Source of the DNA: Romanomermis culicivorax
Taxonomy: Eukaryota; Nematoda; Enoplea; Mermithida; Mermithidae
Length of the DNA: 64,000 bases
Reading direction: 5' to 3'
NCBI GenBank assembly: GCA_963922205.1
Contig: CAWUHX010000118.1
Span: 434,001-498,000, forward strand
Shown here: one piece after another, positions 1 through 11,441 of the stretch
Position numbering within the stretch: position 1 is the stretch's first letter
How the letters are laid out: every line of letters begins with the position of its first letter
The notes under the pieces: model-generated
Database searches by the model: none
Told to the model about the DNA's origin: nothing
The model's input: the letters and a program-made list of their open reading frames with translations, nothing else
Position numbers and translations under genes: made by a program

Positions 1-2040
1 CTACATTATACTGGACTCTGGGAAACGGGACTTTTGGGGCTCCACTCTAGGTGAAAAACTCGACACTGGGGGAATTTATTTAAACCCAAGGGTGGTATAC
101 ACACATAAGGGCGATAGATTATGCACATAAATCAATTTGATCACTCATAAGGGCTAATTCAGGCTTACAGTAATTGAACTCGACTCAAGGGTGTTTTTGA
201 GCTTGAGCTGGCAATAAACTCCAACATAAGGGCCATTTTCCAAACTAAGGGGCAGTATACCTGCCTTAAGGGATGTTTTTGGCTTATATGAGGCCTAGAG
301 ACCATCTTAAGGGTTAGTTTTCCGACTTAAAAGGCGATTCACCTGATTTGAGAGAGGTTTCTCCACACAAATGCTGATGGTTTGTACTTAAGGGCGATTA
401 GCGAGGCAAAAGGTTGATTTTCCAGCCTCACTGTGTCACATTAAATGAAATTGGAGAAATGTCACATAAGACGAAATTGAAAAATCACATTGATGGGAAA
501 AACCCATGCCATATTGATAGAAAAATATGGCCATGTCACTGTGAGTGACATGCTCTGACCCCATTGGGTGGCTCATTTATATTTCATTTTGGGAACTGGA
601 CCCAGCTAGTACTGGCTATAAAAGGGCCTATAGGGTACTCTGGTGCTGTCCTGGGGTTCTGCTGTAGAGTAATGGACAATGCCGCCAGGTCATGGGTGGC
701 AATCCCTGGTCCCATTTATTATGAAAGATGGACAAGGTCACTCCAGGAATGACCTGATATAGGGGACCCGATTGTAAACCAAAATCCCCATCTTAGCCCT
801 GACCCAGAGGCAACAAGGGCCCTTCTAACTGAGGGGAGACTCAAGGGACAACTGACTTAGGAAACGGTTCCCCAAAATACACCCTCAACAACAATAATCC
901 CCTGAAAAGACATAACTAGTCCTGTTTCTCAGATATGATTCAATGCAAGGGGACTGGTCCCTGTGGATGTGGATATCGGGTGGCAAATGGGGGAAATGGT
1001 CCTCTCAGTTCGGCAATGGGTAATTCAGAAGGTCGGAGGAACACTCTAGTACCAGAGGGACAGGTGATGGGGGTAAACCAGGCGCTAAGGCTGACAAGTC
1101 TTCTCTCTATACACGGGCTGAACAGCGGAGGCTGTGGATGCAAGGAATATGCAAATTCGGTGATGTATGCAAGTCAAAGGGAAATATTCAAATTTATTAT
1201 TTAAAATGAGACGATGGTGGACACAGACTAAGTATAAAGTCAGAGGTGAGCTGAAACCCTGAGAAACTAACAAAACAGGCCCTTTTAAGGGCCTCATAGG
1301 CCTAGAGTATGGCCTGGGCGGAGCTTACAATGCCCAAGCTAGCTTCTGCAGCAGAAATTGGTGCACAAGATACCTATGGTCACATAGACATTTTCTAGTA
1401 CGAATACAATAAGCATTGGGAATAAGTTTCACTCCCATGCTAAACATATGAACGTCTTTTAACGAGAACTTCCAAACTAGTTGTCTTGCGTTGCAAAACG
1501 TTGCTAGTTTTTCCAATGTGCACAACAGAAAAAAACAAAAATGCAACAAGAATGACACACAGAAATGCATGGGAAATAAAAGTAAGTAACTGTCAAATAA
1601 AAAGTGGCGAAAAACATAAAATATCAACATGGTAGAAATAGCATGATGTTGGACAAAATCAATTGGCATGTGACAATAGGCAGCACAAATAAAAAAAGCG
1701 ACTTTTCGGGTTATGAAAAATATAAATAAATAAATTAATTAATTTTATGCAATTAGTAAACAGGAAAAATCACTGAAAAATCAATAAATAAAAGGTTATG
1801 TGTAAAAATTGTCTAAAATTTGTCTTTTTGTATAAACTATAGTCCTTTTTACAGATGCAGGTAAAAACATTTCTCTCCTTGTCTCTTTGTATTTATACTT
1901 CATAAAATGTTTTTATATCATTTTCATGTAATATTCGTTTTAAAGATTTGAAAATTACTGTTTTTTTGTTATTATAAGCTAACCTAAAACCTCCTGCCTT
2001 ATTTACTTGTACAAGAATGCTACCCAGTTTATTACAAATT
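1..2040. other. Gene-free stretch with a degenerate AAGGG motif
   Basis: No convincing coding region was seen. From about 80 to 400 a short motif of the form YHTAAGGGNN recurs at irregular spacing (for example near 105, 147, 183, 224, 247, 266, 311 and 388), which suggests an old degenerate tandem or satellite-like block. Short open frames at 564-752 and 935-1204 have low-complexity composition and no recognisable motif. From 1670 to 2040 the sequence is AT-rich. Confidence 0.5.
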
Positions 2041-2057
2041 CTATAAGCATAATTTTT

Positions 2058-2611
2058 TCAGCCTCCAGCCACAAACTCTTCTATGTAGGCACTATCGTCA
2101 TACCCCTTGAGCTCGTTTGTCATTTCTTTTAAATAACAACCTATGGGTGGACTATATGTATGAGACTTATGATGAACATTTGTTAAGTATATAACAGAGC
2201 CTGTGTCCACACACAAAACATGTTCTTGCAATTTTTTGATAAAAGTGTACAATTTTAGGCGAGCCTGGGAAGTTAGGAAGGATGCATGTTTGTGTTGGTT
2301 AGTGCTTCTAAAAATTCACCATTATATGTGTACCTTACCCGGGCCATAGAGTCCGCATAGAACCTTATAGCAGGCACAGTTACTTTATCATTATAAACTA
2401 GAGTGAAAAATTTTTCTGGCTCTGTTAAATATTCTGTGTGACTTATATGATTTCTTTGCCTAAATTCACCCCAAAAGCTAGTCAACATTAATTTAGCTAA
2501 AGTTCTCATTCCACTATTTTTCTCAATTTGATTTTTTATCAATCTGTTACCCTCATGTTGTTCACAATTTCCGATATATGTATCTTTTTCTTGTTCCATC
2601 ATGTTGCCCAA
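2058..2611 (-). pseudogene. Polinton PolB, C-terminal palm fragments
   Basis: Two adjoining frames, 2273-2611 and 2058-2252, carry the end of a family B DNA polymerase palm. The first contains a block ending in AKLMLTSFWGEF, the usual conserved palm segment of Polinton PolB (normally with N before the SFWG). The second contains the motif C region, CVDTGSVIY, where active enzymes have Y-x-D-T-D-S. The second catalytic aspartate is therefore replaced by glycine. It is followed by the expected G-x-x-L-x-E-x-T-x-E-L and FVAGG segments. The frame change between the pieces and the lost catalytic residue make it a pseudogene. Confidence 0.7.
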
Positions 2612-3170
2612 TGGCCACCCATGGGATTGTTGCTTAAGTCAGAAAAATGTGTTTATATAATCCACAAAAAGTCCTCTAGTCTTTGTACAGGTGTCGTATT
2701 TTGTTGTCTCTTCATAGTTCCAGACTTCTTGTATTTCCAAAACCTGCAAAAAAATTGAGAATAAAAAACAAAAAACAGAATTTTTTTGCTCACTTTATAG
2801 CCCCAACTCCATGGCCTTGTATAACGACAATGCCACCCATGCTCCAGTGAGTGAATGCTCATCATTTGTATGTGTGCAGTCGTCCTTGGAATGGTCTATG
2901 CAGGATCTGCAGAGTGGGAGAAGCAGCTTTCCTCCTGATGGACACCGAAGCACTGGATGAACGAGCTTTTATGGGGGCACAACTGTGTGTTTAATGATTC
3001 CAGTGTATGGTTGATTGTCTAATTTGGCAAAATTTTTTGTGACAATTTGTAGATGCTTGGTGTGGAACAAACCCATCTTGCACATCCAATGGTAGAAAGT
3101 AAAAACATCCACATAGCTGATCTGTTCATTATTTCGACATTTATGGCACAGTTTAATTGGATTTGTATGC

Positions 3171-3823
3171 TCACCACAAAATGCTAAAAAAAGAAAATAA
3201 CCCCAGTATGTTATATTTCTTGAAAAGTAGTTCTTTACCATCTCTTGATCCTAAAGGTGAATGAATTTGAATACAATCGAAAAAGTTTTTCATAGCAATG
3301 TTATTTTCAAGTTGGTCTTTTAATTGACATTCCCATTTTTCCACTACTGTAAATTTTTGACTTTCAAAATAAAAATGTTGATTGATAGTAGATTGATAAG
3401 CCTCCTCTGCAGTATTTTGATAGTCCAGAGTTTCCGATTTTTCCGATTTTTCATACAGTTGGGACAACCACCAATTTCCGATTTTTCATACAGTTGGGAC
3501 AACCACGCCACTTGACAAATTTTACCAGCACCCATAAAATTGGTAGATTGTTTGGCCACACAATCCACCCAGTTTATATGGCCCAATTTGACCTCATCTC
3601 CATTAAATTTGTTGTGAATCCGAATGTTGTCTTTGTGGGCCATGCATTTAAGCCATTTAAGTGTGATAATTGACTGATTTTCCTGATGCCGATATCCTCC
3701 ATGTGGAATAATGCCAATAGTGTTTTCTTTCAGGAAATTATGCCTATATACTTTTTGACATGCTGAGACAATGGTCAAACTGGTCAAAAAGGTGGACATT
3801 CGTTCCACAAAGAAATATTTCAC
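3171..3823 (-). pseudogene. Polinton PolB, middle fragment
   Basis: Frame 3344-3823 carries the segment typical of Polinton PolB between the exonuclease and palm: SACQKVYRHNFL, then IGIIPHGGYRHQENQS, then a WL block and a weakened version of the DG...E-F-x-G-C stretch. An overlapping frame at 3171-3467 has further degenerate coding-like sequence. A short direct repeat around 3437-3508 (CCGATTTTTCATACAG twice) is a small tandem duplication inside the frame. This is a broken part of the same polymerase as its neighbours. Confidence 0.6.
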
Positions 3824-4141
3824 AAAATTTCAAGGCAGTATTCAACAGAATATCGACATCAGATTCACAGTAAGAAATCATTCATTTCTGTAAATCAAGC
3901 AGTTCCTCACTAGCTAATTGTTTTGAGTGCTCAAAAAATTGCAGATTAGATGTAGAAAACAAAAAAATTAAAATTTATCACTCTAGAAAAATTTTCTTTC
4001 ATCAAGTTTGAGTTATAAAATTTGCTGTCTGGTGAAGGTTCAACATATCCCCAATTTTCTTTCCTGTGGAACAGATGGGCAAGGTACCTTTTTTTCTTTT
4101 CTTCCAGACCAAAAGTTTTTAGGAAAGCAGCAAAAAATTCA

Positions 4142-4963
4142 GGCCCGTATTCACAATCACGTGTTAAGTCAGCACCGTGTTAGGACTTAACACCATGTTG
4201 GCTAACACGGCAATCGAGCTAACGCCCTGTCAAGTATCACCTCGTATTCACAATAGCCTGTTAAGTCCGTGTTAGCCAACACAGTGTTACCACCGTGTTA
4301 CTTTCATTATCACTGTGTTGCTTTTGTAACAGGATGGCAGAATAAGCTCAAGCATGTTTTTTAATATGAAAAAGGATATAACAGGAAAAAAATAACATTG
4401 TGGTCAATGTCAATTGGGTTTTTCAACAATGCCAGCATTTTTCAGTATGTAATATTTGAGTTGAAACAGTCATTTGATGAGCAGTTAATTTTCGTGAATA
4501 AAACTTATGATTTTGTAGAAACCTGAAGTGCTAGAGGAATCGCATGATTTCGACCAGAAGTTTCTAATTGATCCTGGAGAAGCTTAATCAAGTCTCGGGA
4601 ACCATTTTTCGACAATTTATATCTTGATTTAAAGGTAACATCATTGTAGCCCTCAAATGGATTGTCAATATCCTGAAAGTGACGAATATGATGTACTATT
4701 TCTTCATATTCATCAAGATGATCCAATAGGTCAATTATATCCATGACAATTGAAAAAATTAACAAAGAAACTACTGCTAACACACCGCTAAAACTGGTAG
4801 GGGGCAGGTTTAGAACGTCATGTTAACTTTTGCATTTGTTCGACCCTAACACGCGATTGTGAATACGGGGATAAAACTTAGCACCGTGTTACCACCCTGT
4901 TAGCCAAAATTTAACACAGTGTCAGCCTAACATGCTTCTAACACGCGATTGTGAATACCCACC
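4142..4963. mobile_element. PIF/Harbinger-derived element nested in the Polinton relic
   Basis: The left end GGCCCGTATTCACAATC and the right end (reverse complement GGTGGGTATTCACAATC) form terminal inverted repeats. They are flanked by a 3-bp TCA direct duplication (4139-4141 and 4964-4966), the target-site length of PIF/Harbinger elements. A second, inner pair of the same GTATTCACAAT / ATTGTGAATAC ends lies near 4244 and 4863, with many GTGTTAGCC-type words between, so each end holds two inverted-repeat units. Inside is a fragment of a HARBI1-like protein. At 822 bp it is a non-autonomous derivative. Confidence 0.7.
4505..4744 (-). pseudogene. HARBI1-like transposase N-terminal fragment
   Basis: A 79-residue frame starting MDIIDLLDHLDEYEE carries the NPFEGYNDVTFKSRYKLSK block and an LIKLLQDQL helix. 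This is the pattern at the N-terminus of PIF/Harbinger transposases (NP-x-E-x-x-x-D-x-x-F-x-x-R-Y-R-L). The DDE nuclease region is missing entirely, so the fragment cannot transpose on its own. The ATG at 4742-4744 was preferred because the frame upstream lacks another ATG. It lies within the terminal repeats of the 822-bp element, which explains its presence inside an unrelated polymerase relic. Confidence 0.6.
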
Positions 4964-5071
4964 TCAGAGTGCCAATTATCCTTACATTTCCTGCTTCTAA
5001 CGTCATCAGTTCCAACGCCTTTGAGACTATATCTGGTGGCAAAGTCCACCAAGAATGTAAACATTCAAGTA

Positions 5072-5320
5072 TTAATCATGAGTTGAAACCCCTAGCATTG
5101 TGAGTGAGAACTGTAAAGCCTCAATGCTCATCAGAAAAAAGCCAATGTCAAAAATCATTTCTCCAATGAAAATAGGATGATTCACCCCACCCCATGACTC
5201 ACACTTGTCATATACTATATATGCGACACAACAGTTTGGCACATGTTTTCTTACTGGTCTCCACTGATTTGGGGTCATTTCCACATCCTGGAAAGTTTCC
5301 AAGTCGAAAAAAATAAACTT
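5072..5320 (-). pseudogene. Polinton PolB, 3'-5' exonuclease motif I fragment
   Basis: The frame contains F-F-D-L-E-T-F-Q-D immediately upstream of and into the 5072-5302 open frame, followed by HVPNCCVAYIVYDKC. This is the D-x-E first exonuclease motif of protein-primed family B polymerases and the usual PN-C...C pattern after it. It lies between the N-terminal zinc-binding part (higher coordinates) and the middle fragment (lower coordinates), as expected for a - strand gene. The nested Harbinger copy begins just downstream. Confidence 0.6.
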
Positions 5321-5654
5321 AGGTTGATGAGGTTTTCTCTCATCTTATAATGTCTGAAGTTATGAGTTATTTTTAAAACAGGATTTCACAACACAAAAAG
5401 TCTTACTTTTGTATATCATTCATGACTTTCTCTGTCAACCCTAGCATGGCATGTATGACAGAAAAATTGGAAAACTTGTGGTTTTTTGCTTGTTCAGTTT
5501 CATCAATTGGCCACAATTTTTCCATTGTCTGAACTTTTCAGAAAAAGACTTAACATGTTTGAACTTGTTTTCCAGACCAATTCGTCCTAGTTTGTGGTTA
5601 GTTAGACACCTTTTGCTGGAGAACCATCTGAGAAATCAGATTCATTAAAAGATA

Positions 5655-6846
5655 TCAGGTATTCACTAATTTCTCATGTTCATTGCACTTAGTGTCTTTG
5701 TACCATTCTTCTTTCGTGGGAAGCTCTTTTGAATTGCAACTAGTGCATTTCCCTTGACTGCATTTATGATCACTTTGGTGCCAAATCCCTTTCTTGCATA
5801 TTTTACAAAAACTTGTTTTTCCCATGAAAGCTGGCATATGTGTGATGACATCAAAATGATTATCATGATGATATAAGTGTAGGACTTTTGGCACTTGAAG
5901 CTCCTTATAAATTAATTGTCCAAAATTTTTTTTTGAAAATATCTTTATGTGATAGTTTGGTGTCAAATGAGCCTGAATCTTTTTAAGCTCATCAAAACCA
6001 AAATTTCGGGAGTGATTTCCAAGGCCTGAATCATTCATCAGCTTTTTGGCTAGTCTATACTGAATTTTACGACCCTGGAATATGGAATTCCATTAGGGTG
6101 AGTTGTTCACCTTTGCTTCAGCAACCACCACAGCATGGGCAAGGCAAAGCTGATCATCATTTTTTATCTGAAAAGCCAAATATGAAAAGATTAGAAACTA
6201 TTTTCCAAACACATACCACATGTTATACTTGTATGAAAGAGCCTCTGTGGCCACAATGTCTCTCAAACCACTGATCTCAATTGATGATTCTGGAATGTGT
6301 ACCTTTTCCATGCAGTGTTAATTCCAGTACCTTAAGGTGAATCTGCAATAACAATTTTTAATTGCATTTGTTCATCAATCTCGAATCCCTGTTCAGATTG
6401 CTCTACTGCTTTTATTTTGTGCAGAATCTGTGCTCCATTCATATGCTCTGGTGGCACAAAAGGTAGCAATATTCTATGAGAAGGTTTGGGAAGGCTGATG
6501 TCCGCACCAACCCTATGCTTTGAACCATTGTCTCTCGACAACACTTTTCTCAAAATGTCATCAAAGATTTGATATAGAGTAAAAACTGCATTTGTTGAAT
6601 TATGGAAATTTTGAATTTGAATTTCATAAGTATTTGCTTGACATTTAAACCTGTTTACGCATAATTGTGATAAAACTCCTCAATATTTCCAGCTCCAAAT
6701 TGGCTTTCATCCATACTTTTGAAGACATTAGTCCAAAATTCTCTATTACCAAAAGTTCGAAAATAACCTCTGGAAATACTGATAAAATTGTCATAAAAAA
6801 ACCAAACCAGTTTCGCATTTTTTTTTCCAGAAACCACTGTCAACAA
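5655..6846 (-). pseudogene. Polinton PolB, N-terminal fragments
   Basis: Three frames in order carry the N-terminal part of Polinton PolB. 6655-6846 has an acidic first segment. 6332-6553 has VGADISLP, ILLPFVPPEHMNGAQIL and a VEQSEQ block that matches the family's conserved I-x-x-P...QSN region. 5655-6038 has HFDVITHMPAFMGKTSFC followed by a C-x2-C...H-x2-C...C-x2-C zinc-binding pattern. Breaks between frames may include one or two introns, but taken with the mutated palm motif the gene is non-functional. Confidence 0.6.
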
Positions 6847-7199
6847 ATAATTGCAACATCAGTTGATGGATAACCAGGTCTACAAGTGGTTCCTTTGTTC
6901 AATCTTCGAAGGCTGTTGATGAGATTTTATCCAGAAAGCCATTATTCCTGCCACGTTTCATCAATTTGTCGAGAAGAATACCAATCAAATTCTGATTGCC
7001 AATTCAATCATGAGTCGTAAGTTGTCAATTTCGAAATGGGCATTCCAAGTGAGTAATTCTGAACTTTACAGGATGAATCGATTCCACAGAAGTAATGAAA
7101 AATACAAATCCTCTCTTTTTTAGAGGGTCCTAATGATAGTTCAAAAATTTTATTTTTAGAGATCAAAAACCATCAGTATTACTGTAGAATTTTGATTAC

Positions 7200-8350
7200 A
7201 AAAATTGTGCTTTTTCTTTTTTCATTTTCTGTCATGCACATTCCGTACATTAGGCTAAAATGTTTTTCCCATTATTTCTATTCGAAAACAGATTTTGCTT
7301 AAATTTCTAATCAAGTGTTGTTTTTTTCTCATGAGCAAAGTCCACCTCTTTCCTGCAAACTGAAGAATGTGCAACATGGACACTGATAGAATCGAACCAA
7401 AAAATCTCTTGCCTTCCAATTTTTCATTCTTTGGTCAGTTTGTTTAGAAAAATGGCTCAATGCTTTATCCTTTCTAATGGTTTTAATTCATTGGTTCCAT
7501 CAGGTAATGGTAGCACCACCCCATTATCTGAAAAACATTCTAAAAAACATTTTTGCCCAAAAGAAGCCATGAGGGCTGCTAAGAAAAGTCCTTTTCACAT
7601 ACCTTGCTAATGTTTTTATAATCCTGCTGATGTATGGGCATTGGTGGAAAATGTTGTGAAAAGGACCTATCCCTGTACTGAAAAGCGTTAACGGGGTGCA
7701 CGTCGAGATTACTGCCCCATCTGCCTTGGGAGAATGTGTGCAAGCTCGCACTGCAAGGGTGAATAACATTGTCACTACAATTCCAATAAAAATAGTGACA
7801 TGTAGAATGAGAATCATGCTCACAAGTCCCCTACAGGAGACCACACGATTCTTTTCCTAATTTCGAAAACTAAAAATTTTGGTTTTGATCAAAATAACTT
7901 TCTTCATGAAAAGTGTCAGTGATTTTACTTGCAAATCAGGTTTCCGTCAATATTGTATTTTTAAAGAATTGGATAGTTCACCAGGTACACTGCTTGTAAT
8001 CTTGTTTTTTTGGTATTCTTTGTGTTCTAACTTTTCTTCTTTTTTTCACCTCATCAATTTACAAATAATATATATGACTACCGATCGACTAAAAGTTCGT
8101 GGAGGCGAAATTAAAGGTGGTGGTTGGTCAAGGCGGGCGGGCGGGTTTACCTAGAATTTTCAACAATGTCGATTTTATTTGAAGAAGCATCAGTGGTGAG
8201 TTGTGCTTAACTTATATAACAAGACATGTGTTTACTGTATTTGCTAAATCGATTTTTCCTCCTCGTGAAAAACACTGATGTTCAGGGATTACAAAAACCT
8301 GTTTTTTCCATTTTTTTCTAGAATGCACACTCTGTACATTGGCCTAAAAC
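7200..8350. repeat. Direct repeat, copy 1 (degraded)
   Basis: This block matches 10400-11440 in the same orientation along about 1 kb, with many substitutions and small indels. Shared words include the stretch from TCAGTTTGTTTAGAAAAATG (7436) to the GCAAGGGTGAATAACATTG region (7752) and the GGCGGGCGGGCGGG-TTTACCT box (8134). A subrepeat of its left end (GCACA-TC-GTACATT-GGC) also recurs at 8324. The ATG plus splice-donor unit present in copy 2 is partly kept here (8167-8196), but the following acceptor is altered. No complete gene is seen. Confidence 0.6.
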
Positions 8351-8937
8351 ATTTTTCTCATTATTTCTATTTAAAAACAGATTTTGAGGATTTTCAATCA
8401 CTTGTCAAGTACGAAAACCACTGTCAGTATCATTTTCATTTTCACTTTCATATCCACTATCATTTTCTTCATCAATCATCTTTATTCAAAGTGGATTTTT
8501 TTTTGGTGAATTCGAATTTTTTTTCTTTCATGTGGTCCAGTGTCACATTAGCCTCCATGTGGCTAAGGCTGGGCATTTCTTTTTTTGCAATGGCTAATGG
8601 AGATGTTTCCCGAAATGAAATCTTGCTATAAAAAATATTGCAATATTTAAAGGTTAATTTTTTAGACTAAGAAGACTTACAGTAAAAATAGATTGTGGCT
8701 GTCCCTGAACCATACTATATACCAGATCATAAAACTTGAATTTGAAAATTCTTTTGCTTCAGTAATAGTGTCAACAGCTAGATATGGTTCTGTAGTTGAA
8801 CCACTAAGTCGTGGGGCAGAAAAATTTGAGATCACTTTGAAATTTTCTCGAATGTTTTGATTAAAAACTGGTTTTCGTTCAGGTGGAACAGCTGGTGCAT
8901 ATTGAAAATTTGGAGGATACTTTTTTCCAACAATGAG

Positions 8938-9291
8938 TCAAAGAATATTAGGTAAGAAATCTGATTCTACCCCGAATTGAATATTTTTTGAGCTAAATCT
9001 TATAGTTTCCACATAAAAAATGACAGCTCTGAAATAAGGTTTTTGTGAATGTACTCTCTCATAATTCATTTTTGGTAGCTCGCTCTGGTGGTTTAGAAAA
9101 TTGTCATGTCTGAGTGATTTAGGTATATTAATTCTCACTGGTTTGAAAATTAATTGCTTGAGCGCAACTTCCCAGTCACCATCAAGAATCAATGGTTTCT
9201 TCAGTGGTACAGTTATAACAGTGACATATTTATCCATTACGTTCTTGGAATCCCCTGAGGACAGGGTTAATTCAAAGTTGTCAGAAGTCAT
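8938..9291 (-). pseudogene. Polinton capsid-associated-like ORF
   Basis: A 117-residue frame starts with a true ATG (9289-9291) and reads F-E-L-T-L-S-S near its start, then TVPLKKPLILDGDWEVALKQL. Polinton and related elements encode proteins that open with F-x-L-x-L-P-S-N-x-S, then N-T...Y...L...I-x-L-x-G-x-W-E-V-A-L-x-E-I, and lie near the capsid genes. The match to this pattern is good, though the NT-x-x-x-Y section is weakened. It lies upstream of the polymerase relic on the same strand and is probably part of the same element. The frame ends early, so it is treated as a relic. The exact role in virion-like particles is inferred only from family position. Confidence 0.5.
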
Positions 9292-9639
9292 TTTTTCTCT
9301 TTTCTAATTTTTTTCTTATTTATGTGCTTTTCCAGCAGTCCACGGGACTGGCCAGTCTGCACTGGGTTTAGGTGTAGCACTAGCAGACTATACTTTTTTT
9401 TCTTACTTATTTCTATATATAGAACAACACATCAGTATAATTTTGCATACAAAAGTGAAACCAATGATCCAACATATCTCTAGCGTTGGTATCAAAGTGT
9501 TGCCGCAACCCATATGGCTGCTCTGCATTCCTGTTGGTTATGCAATTTTTCACGTAGAAAACGAAATTCCAAAAAGCTTTTCGCCAGCCTTCTGCTTATC
9601 TGGCTTTTTTGTACTGTTTGCTGATGTAGCTCCAGAAGC

Positions 9640-9905
9640 ATGACATGATGTTCTTGACTTCATTAACACCAATAAATCATTTTGTTGCCTTTTCTAGCAA
9701 CTTCTCCACAAAAACTTGATGATTTTTTCGGCCTGCTATAATCATCCTTACTTGCTTTTTGGTATTAAATTGTTATTTATAAGTGTTTTGATGCATCTCA
9801 TCAATGATCACAATCTCCTTTCACTTTTACATCCAGCAATCATAAATTTTCCACTGCAGAATGGTTGCAGTATTGATTCTGCATGTAACCACTGGAAATA
9901 ATTCT
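9640..9905 (-). pseudogene. Possible Polinton packaging-ATPase relic
   Basis: On the - strand a frame around 9808-9905 reads LQPFCSGKFMIAGCKSE. This resembles the P-F-x-x-x-I-x-G-x-T-G-S-G-K-T start of the FtsK-like packaging ATPases found in Polintons, with the P-loop glycines and lysine damaged. A following frame-shifted stretch (about 9640-9760) reads like R-M-I-I-A-G and a leucine-rich segment. This is weak evidence on its own; strand and neighbourhood give it some support. Confidence 0.3.
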
Positions 9906-10399
9906 GGCTCATAAGTAAAAACTGATCAATACATTTGATAGACTGCTCTAAAATCCACAGTGTGTTCGAGCTTGTTTGAGCTGATGTAATTCTGGATTTT
10001 AATCTTTCCAAACTTAGCTTCTGGCCATAGATTTATGATTATCAACTGACATTTGGATAAAGCTTTTTGGACATCTTTTTCTGTTTTGGCACCAGTGTAT
10101 AATAGTTTCCCTAATGTGAATATGATCAGTGTTGCTTCTGGATTGTCGAACTAGATGCTAAGACTGGAAATCATCCTGGTCTATATTTTACCTTTTCTTT
10201 ACACTTTTCTCCTAATGTATTTAGTTCCAATTGATAATTGCATGTACATGTGGCTATGATGTTGCAAATTTGCATACTGCAGGTATGAAAAATTTTTCAA
10301 ACATTATTTTTCCCATGATAAAATCATTTTTTTGACTCTTTGTCTTTCACACATGCAAAAAATTTTTGGAAGGCATGCAGCAATAGAGTGCAACCTCAA

Positions 10400-11440
10400 A
10401 AATGCTCAAATTTCTAATCATGTGTTGCTTTTTTCTCATGTGCAAAGTTGCAAACCAGAGAATGTATAACATAGACACAGATAGAATCGAGCCAAAAAAT
10501 CTCTTCCCTTTCAATTTTTCACCCTTTGGTCAGTTTGTTTAGAAAAATGACTCAATGCTTTATTGTCTCTAATGGTTTTAATTCATTGGTTCCATCAGGT
10601 AATGCTAGCACCACCCCATTATCAGAAAAACATTTTAAAAAACATTTTTGCCCAAAAGAAGCCATGAGGGCTGCTAAGAAAAGTCCTTTTCACATACCTT
10701 GCTCAAGTTTTTATAATCCTGCTGATGTATGGGCATTGGTGGAAAATGTCGTGAAAAAGACCTATCCTTGTACTGATGAGCTGGAGGGTAGCCAGGTGTC
10801 CCTCGAGATTACTGCCACATCTCTCTTGGGAGAATGTGTGCAAGCTCGCACTGCAAGGGTGAATAACATTGTCACTACAATTCCAATAAAAATAGTGACA
10901 TGTAGAATGATAATTGTGCTCAAAAAGTCCTCTACTGGAGACCACACGATTCACACTCTTTTCCCAATTTTCAAAACTAAAAATTTTGGTTTTGATCAAA
11001 ATAACTTTTTTTATAAATAGTTTGAATGATTTTACTTGCAAATCAGATTTCGGTCAATATTGTATTTTTAAAGAATTGGATAGTTCACTTGGTACACTGT
11101 TTATAATTATTAAACCTTTTTTTGTATTCTTTGTGTTTCAACTTTCCTTTTTTTTCACCTCATCAATTTTCAAAATAATATTTACAACTACCGAACGACT
11201 TAATTTTTGTGGCGACAAAATCATAGGTGGCGGTTGGTGAAGGCGGGCGGGCGGGTTTACCTCGAATTTAGGACAATGGCGATTTTGTCGGAAGAAGCGG
11301 CAGTGGTGAGTTGTGCCTAATTTATTTGACAACACCTGTGTTTACTGTATTCGCTAAATCGATTTTTCCTTCTTGTAAAAACGCAGATGTTTAGGGATTT
11401 GGCAAATAGGACTGTTTCCCAGGAACTGTTCTATATCTTG
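10400..11440. repeat. Direct repeat, copy 2 (better preserved)
   Basis: Second copy of the block at 7200-8350, offset by about 3.08 kb and in direct orientation. It contains a 164-codon open frame (10526-11020) that is interrupted in copy 1 and has no recognisable motif, so it may be chance openness. The right third has a sharp rise in G+C (GAAGGCGGGCGGGCGGG at 11238), followed by an ATG and a splice donor. The pair could be a tandem segmental duplication of a gene 5' region or copies of an uncharacterised repeat. Confidence 0.6.
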
Positions 11441-11441
11441 G
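11232..11441 (+). promoter_or_regulatory. Candidate GC-rich promoter with two short 5' exons
   Basis: After the GGCGGGCGGGCGGG run, an ATG at 11276 opens a ten-codon frame that ends at the donor GTG/GTGAGT. A pyrimidine-rich tract and CAG at 11384-11386 then precede an in-frame second segment (11387-11441) beginning with ATG, which ends near a GTATTG donor-like site. Phases at the first junction agree (phase 0). No downstream exon with recognisable homology was found before 12890; 12480-12540 has an acidic coding-like stretch. It could be a genuine small gene start, or the start of a gene whose copy 1 (8167) has decayed. No product is proposed. Confidence 0.3.

Larger units (their letters stand above)
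2041..10100 (-). mobile_element. Decayed Polinton/Maverick-type element
   Basis: Several broken open frames on the - strand match parts of the protein-primed DNA polymerase B of Polintons/Mavericks, in the right order from 6846 down to 2058. Upstream in the same orientation are an ORF resembling the Polinton protein that precedes capsid genes (8938-9291) and a possible ATPase relic (about 9640-9905). No integrase, protease or intact terminal inverted repeats were found, so the edges are only approximate. Frame breaks, a mutated polymerase motif and a nested PIF/Harbinger insertion show that it is long dead. A nucleocytoplasmic virus-like or linear-plasmid relative could give a similar PolB; Polinton is the simplest reading for an animal genome. 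Confidence 0.6.
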
